From an uncultured Chloroflexota bacterium (GTDB taxonomy: Bacteria; Chloroflexota; Anaerolineae; B4-G1; DUEL01): DNA of 8,313 bases. How positions within the stretch are numbered: position 1 is the first letter of the stretch; every line of letters starts with the position of its first letter. The notes below the pieces were generated by a model, which worked only from the letters and a program-made list of their open reading frames with translations, made no database searches and was not told where the DNA came from. This document shows positions 5,544 through 8,313 of the stretch, one piece after another. Where the stretch lies: the NCBI GenBank assembly GCA_937138275.1, contig CAKZOY010000404.1, forward strand, positions 1 to 8,313, written 5' to 3'. The translations under genes were made by a program, and so were the position numbers.

Positions 5544-6497
5544 ATGAAACTCCTCCTTCCTGACCACCTCGTGGCGCATCTGAGCGAACCGGTCTGCCGG
5601 ATCGCCCCGGATTGCCAGATTGTCCCCATTGGGCCCGACGGAGAGGTGGCCGAGAGCCTGGAAGGGGCCGACGTCCTCTTTCTCCGCTGGGGGCTTTCCC
5701 CGGAAGCGACCCGGCGCCTCATCGTCTGCATCCCTCACCTGCGCTGGGTCCATACGATCAGCGCAGGGGTAGACCATCTCCTCTTCCCCGAACTGCGGGA
5801 GTCGGAGACCATTCTGACCAACGCCAGCGGCGTCTTCAACGTCCCCATCGCCGAGACGGTGCTGGCCTATATGCTGGCGGTGGTCAAGAGGCTACCGGAG
5901 TTTCTGGCCCAGCAACGGGAGCATCGCTGGGAGAAACTCCCCCTGCGGGAACTGCGCGGGCTGACGGTCGGGATCGTCGGCCTGGGAGACATCGGTTCGG
6001 AGGTGGCCCGTCTTTGCCGCGCCTTCGGGATGCGCGTCCTGGGCCTGCGTCGCCGCCCGGCCTCCAGCGACGCTGCCGATGAGGTCTTTCCCCCAGAGCA
6101 GTTGCATAACCTGCTATCGCAGTCCGACTTCGTCGTCGTTGCCCTGCCCCTCACCGAGGAGACGCGCGGGATCATCGGGCGGGAGGCGCTGGCGGCGATG
6201 AAGCCCGATGCCTGGCTCATCAACATCGCCCGGGGCGCGCTGGTGGACGAAGAGGCGCTGGTAGAAGCCCTGCGGGAAGGCCGCATCGGCGGGGCATGCC
6301 TGGACGTCTTCGCCGAAGAACCCTTGCCGGAGGATAGTCCCCTCTGGGACATGCCCAACGTCATCATCACTCCGCACAATTCCTGGAGTTCTCCCTATAT
6401 AGAAGAGCGGGAGATAGAACTTTTCCTGGAAAACCTGCGCCGGTACGTGGCCGGTGAGCCGTTGCGGAATGTGGTGGACAAGAGAGCCGGGTATTAG
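5544..6497 (+). CDS. NAD(P)-dependent D-2-hydroxyacid dehydrogenase
   Basis: A 317-residue protein, standard length for the family. The Rossmann motif GLGDIG is at 146-151 inside TVGIVGLGDIGSEVA. The catalytic trio is present: Arg230 in NIARGALVDEEAL, Glu259 in AEEPLPEDSPLW and His278 in TPHNSW. The spacing from Arg to Glu (29) matches 3-phosphoglycerate dehydrogenase; the Glu-His gap is 19. The family interconverts 2-oxoacids and D-2-hydroxyacids in the cytoplasm. The substrate is not readable, and there is no ACT domain, so it is not a long-form SerA. The His is followed by Asn-Ser rather than the commoner small residue plus Ala/Gly, suggesting a particular subgroup. GGAG (5531-5534) lies 9 nt before the ATG. 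No separate promoter is evident in the 99 bp after the tRNA, so readthrough from the tRNA promoter is possible. Confidence 0.93.
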   Translation: MKLLLPDHLVAHLSEPVCRIAPDCQIVPIGPDGEVAESLEGADVLFLRWGLSPEATRRLIVCIPHLRWVHTISAGVDHLLFPELRESETILTNASGVFNVPIAETVLAYMLAVVKRLPEFLAQQREHRWEKLPLRELRGLTVGIVGLGDIGSEVARLCRAFGMRVLGLRRRPASSDAADEVFPPEQLHNLLSQSDFVVVALPLTEETRGIIGREALAAMKPDAWLINIARGALVDEEALVEALREGRIGGACLDVFAEEPLPEDSPLWDMPNVIITPHNSWSSPYIEEREIELFLENLRRYVAGEPLRNVVDKRAGY

Positions 6498-6512
6498 AGC
6501 GGCAATTCAAGG

Positions 6513-6530
6513 CTTCAGCGACTGAAGTCG
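6513..6530. repeat. Short palindromic element
   Basis: CTTCAG (6513-6518), CGA, CTGAAG (6522-6527) form a perfect 6-bp stem. An alternative, overlapping stem CGACT-GA-AGTCG uses 6519-6530. The text resembles a short dispersed palindrome found in many GC-rich genomes; that is from memory and needs a genome-wide count. It lies 15 bp after the dehydrogenase stop. Confidence 0.6.
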
Positions 6531-6553
6531 CCCCTGGAGGGCCTTCGGCCGGG

Positions 6554-6576
6554 GGTCGGCCTTCGCCGACCGTTTT
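6554..6576 (+). terminator. Possible weak intrinsic terminator after the dehydrogenase
   Basis: GGTCGGC (6554-6560), the four-base loop CTTC and GCCGACC (6565-6571) form a perfect 7-bp stem, followed by G and then TTTT (6573-6576). It is on the correct strand and about 60 nt past the dehydrogenase stop. The T tract is short. The outer sequences CCTGGAGG (6533-6540) and CCTCCAGG (6597-6604) are reverse complements, so this hairpin could also sit inside a larger structured element. Confidence 0.45.
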
Positions 6577-6605
6577 CACCGTGACTTTTTCAGCAGCCTC
6601 CAGGT

Positions 6606-6677
6606 GGGGTAAAGGGGAAAAGAGGGGTTTTGGGGGCGGCTTCGCCGCCCCCAAAACCCCGCCCCTTACCCCTTCCC
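6606..6677. repeat. Inverted repeat whose two arms are opposite-strand G-quadruplex motifs
   Basis: The core is a perfect 17-bp inverted repeat, 6624-6640 and 6644-6660, around a TTC loop. Beyond the core the arms stay similar (GGGGTAAAGGGG on the left against CCCCTTACCCC on the right), with a bulge of a few bases. On the plus strand, 6606-6636 reads G4-TAAA-G4-AAAAGA-G4-TTTT-G5. On the minus strand, 6648-6677 reads G3-AA-G4-TAA-G4-C-G4-TTTT-G5. Both satisfy the usual quadruplex rule of four G-runs with loops of at most seven bases; the plus-strand one allows four tetrads. It ends 89 bp before the gcvH start codon. A G/C hairpin without a T tract is a poor intrinsic terminator in either direction. 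Confidence 0.85.
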
Positions 6678-6766
6678 AGGCAAGGCGAATTACTGCGCAA
6701 GCCCGAATTTCCCTTGTCAACTTCAGCATTTTTGCAACCACTCTACGATAAAGGAGGACACTTGCC

Positions 6767-7156
6767 ATGAAACTGGACCCTAATGCCCGCTATTCCAGGA
6801 CCCACGAATGGGCCCGCTGGGACGGGGAGGAAATCGTCTGCGGGATCAGCGACCATGCCCAGGAAACCCTCTCCGACATCGTCTATGTGGAACTGCCGGA
6901 GGTGGGGGATTCCTTTGCCCGCGGCGACGTCTTCGGTTCGGTGGAGTCGGTGAAGGCCGCCTCCGACCTGTATATGCCGATGGGCGGCGAGATCATCGCG
7001 GTCAACGAGGACCTGCAGAGCACGCCCGAACTGGTCAACCAGGACCCTTACGGCGCAGGCTGGATGATCCGCTTCCGCCCATCCAACCCGGCCGAGTTTA
7101 ACGACCTGCTGGACGCTCAGGCCTACGAGGCCTTTGTGGCCGAGGAGAAAGGGTAG
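6767..7156 (+). CDS. gcvH: Glycine cleavage system H protein
   Basis: A 129-residue protein, the usual GcvH size. The lipoyl attachment site is Lys63 in GSVESVKAASDLYMP. The flanking blocks YSRTHEWARW (about 9-18), ISDHAQETLSDIVYVELPEVG (27-47) and VNEDLQSTPELVNQDPYGAGWM (79-100) are textbook GcvH. The lipoylated protein carries the aminomethyl group between the P, T and L proteins in glycine cleavage. A strong AAGGAGG (6751-6757) lies 9 nt before the ATG. No convincing promoter is seen; TTGTCA at 6714-6719 has no -10 box at a proper distance. gcvT and gcvP are not adjacent, which differs from the usual gcvTHP operon. The next gene overlaps by one base, so co-translation is likely. Confidence 0.97.
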   Translation: MKLDPNARYSRTHEWARWDGEEIVCGISDHAQETLSDIVYVELPEVGDSFARGDVFGSVESVKAASDLYMPMGGEIIAVNEDLQSTPELVNQDPYGAGWMIRFRPSNPAEFNDLLDAQAYEAFVAEEKG

Positions 7157-7716
7157 TGGAGCGGACGGAGAAAACCGCCGAGCAACTGAAAGCGGAAGGG
7201 CTGCGCCTCTTTCAGGAGGGGCTTTACGCGGAGGCCCTCCGGCGGTTTGGGGAAGCCCAGGAGCGCTTCGCCGTGGAGGGGAACGACCTGGAAGCGGCGG
7301 AGATGCTGAACAACCAGGGAGTGGTTTACCGGATGCTCCACCGCTGGGAGGAAGCGCGGGCGGCCCTGGAGGAAGCCAGGGCCGCCTTCGCCCGCCTGGG
7401 CGACCGCCACCGGGAGGCCCAGGCCCTGGGCAACCTGGGAGGGCTCTTAGCCAGCCGGGGCGACCATCTGCGGGCGCAGGAGTACCTCCGCCGGGCCACC
7501 GACCTCTTCGCCGAACTGGAGGACCGGCAACGGCAGGGGGAAACCCTGATGGCGCTGGGGGTCCAGATGTGGAAGGCCGGCGACCGCTGGGGCGGGCTGG
7601 CCGCGTATCAGGCGGGCCTGGAAACGATAGAGCACCCGACCCCCCAGCAGAAAACCCTGCGCGGCCTGATCGGGCTGGTCTCCCGCCTCTTCCGGCTGCG
7701 GCTTCCCGGGGTGTAA
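7156..7716 (+). CDS. TPR-repeat protein
   Basis: A 186-residue soluble protein with no signal peptide. It is built of helix pairs with a period of about 40 residues: about 8-42, 43-82 (LNNQGVVYRMLHRWEEARAA), 83-122 (LGNLGGLLASRGDHLRAQEY) and 123-160 (LMALGVQMWKAGDRWGGLAA). The Leu-x-x-x-Gly and Ala positions are those of tetratricopeptide repeats of the longer, Rapsyn/LGN-like spacing. The tail 169-186 (GLIGLVSRLFRLRLPGV) is hydrophobic and basic and could be an amphipathic helix. The start is GTG at 7156-7158, sharing its G with the gcvH TAG stop; GAGGAG (7142-7147) lies 8 nt upstream inside gcvH. TPRs bind protein partners; the partner is unknown. The tight overlap suggests co-expression with gcvH but does not prove a role in glycine cleavage. 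Confidence 0.85.
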   Translation: MERTEKTAEQLKAEGLRLFQEGLYAEALRRFGEAQERFAVEGNDLEAAEMLNNQGVVYRMLHRWEEARAALEEARAAFARLGDRHREAQALGNLGGLLASRGDHLRAQEYLRRATDLFAELEDRQRQGETLMALGVQMWKAGDRWGGLAAYQAGLETIEHPTPQQKTLRGLIGLVSRLFRLRLPGV

Positions 7717-7722
7717 GGCGCG

Positions 7723-7737
7723 GCGTCGCAACGACGC
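7723..7737 (+). repeat. Small hairpin between the two TPR genes
   Basis: GCGTCG, loop CAA, CGACGC form a perfect 6-bp stem in the 30-bp gap between the stop at 7716 and the ATG at 7747. It ends 9 nt before the start codon, about where a ribosome site would lie. No T tract follows, so it is not a standard terminator. It could reduce translation of the downstream gene. Confidence 0.6.
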
Positions 7738-7746
7738 AGGTCTCCG

Positions 7747-8304
7747 ATGCAACCCATACCGGCCAACAGCATTGAGCTTGAATACGTCTACGTCGCCAAC
7801 CAGCGCTGCTCCTGCGGGGGCTATTTCACCGCCAGAAGTCAGGAGTTGCGGCAGGGACCAATGGGCCCAATAGACCACCTGATTGCTCGTTGTGAGGCGT
7901 GTGGGGCCGAACGCGCCTTTGATTTTGACATCCACACCTTCTTCGGTCAGTGGGAAAAGTACGGCCGCTTTCAGGAGACGGAGCAGTCCTTCCGGAACGC
8001 GATGCGCCATTTGCGGGCAGGGGAACTGGCGGAGGCGGAGGCGGCACTCCGACGGGTCGTGGACGCCGAAGAGGGAGAACCGGCATTCGCCTGGGGCCAC
8101 TATCATCTGGGGGTGGTCCTGCTGGTAGAGCGTCGGGCGAAAGAGGCGCTGGTTCACCTGGAGCAGGCGGCGGCGATTCAGCCACTGGAGCCGGATATCC
8201 ACGAGGCACTGGCCCTGGCGCTGGAAACCGTCGGAGAGATGGAGGCCGCCGAGGCGCACCGACGGGAAAGCGCCGACCTGCGCGCCCAATTTCCGGAGGA
8301 ATAA
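7747..8304 (+). CDS. Zinc-ribbon plus TPR protein, function unknown
   Basis: A 185-residue protein. The N-terminal part has two cysteine pairs, CSC at 21 and 23 and CEAC at 49 and 52, separated by 25 residues. This layout suggests a zinc-ribbon (or less likely an Fe-S) site, followed by AFDFDIHTFFGQW (57-69). Residues 75-184 form about three TPR units, for example LRAGELAEAEAALRRVV (89-105), YHLGVVLLVERRAKEALVHL (119-138) and LALETVGEMEAAEAH (157-171). No membrane segment or signal peptide is visible. Only a weak AGGT precedes the ATG, and the preceding hairpin may limit initiation. I recognise the general type, a cysteine-ribbon joined to TPRs, but not a named family. It is probably the last or next gene of the gcvH operon; only 9 bp remain after its stop. 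Confidence 0.8.
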   Translation: MQPIPANSIELEYVYVANQRCSCGGYFTARSQELRQGPMGPIDHLIARCEACGAERAFDFDIHTFFGQWEKYGRFQETEQSFRNAMRHLRAGELAEAEAALRRVVDAEEGEPAFAWGHYHLGVVLLVERRAKEALVHLEQAAAIQPLEPDIHEALALALETVGEMEAAEAHRRESADLRAQFPEE

Positions 8305-8313
8305 AACAGGCGG

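Noticed and set aside
6624..6660. Strong Rho-independent terminator at the 17-bp hairpin
   Set aside because: Neither side is followed by a proper T tract; the plus side continues with GCCCCTTACC.
7447..8289. Minus-strand open frame opposite the two TPR genes
   Set aside because: It spans the gap between two well-supported plus-strand genes and has no motif or ribosome site.

Overview
The window is GC-rich bacterial DNA, densely coded, with some GTG starts and short intergenic gaps that carry palindromic or tandem repeats. The large GT-C-type membrane glycosyltransferase with repeated C-terminal beta-sandwich modules, the zinc-ribbon/TPR protein and the style of dispersed intergenic repeats resemble what is common in Chloroflexota (Anaerolineae and relatives). 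That placement is an inference from gene style, not a search result. No transposase, phage gene, CRISPR array or rRNA is visible.

Left half (75-5272), all on the minus strand. In transcription order: moaA (first enzyme of molybdenum cofactor synthesis, GTG start, strong AGGAGG), a COG3375-like GNAT acetyltransferase starting 2 nt after the moaA stop, a roughly 100-bp repeat-bearing gap, a thioredoxin-type arsenate reductase of the low-molecular-weight phosphatase fold (arsC), and a 928-residue membrane glycosyltransferase whose ATG overlaps the arsC stop (ATGA). The window's left edge, beyond the glycosyltransferase stop, is a perfectly phased 7-bp tandem repeat.

Centre (5273-5543). A short divergent control region has candidate promoters for moaA (minus) and for tRNA-Val(TAC) (plus). 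Their -35 boxes are bridged by a 10-bp palindrome. The 3' end of the tRNA gene is repeated exactly (26 bp) 67 bp downstream.

Right half (5544-8304), all on the plus strand. A D-2-hydroxyacid dehydrogenase follows the tRNA and may be reached by its transcript. A 269-bp non-coding stretch then holds a cluster of hairpins. The most striking is a long inverted repeat whose two arms are each a four-run G-quadruplex motif, on opposite strands. Next come gcvH (lipoyl carrier of the glycine cleavage system), a TPR protein overlapping it by one base, and a zinc-ribbon plus TPR protein.

The genes are mostly conserved housekeeping or accessory types. I see no clearly new multi-gene system. The most unusual signals are the paired G-quadruplex inverted repeat, the duplicated tRNA 3' end, the palindrome bridging the divergent promoters, and the arsC-glycosyltransferase coupling.
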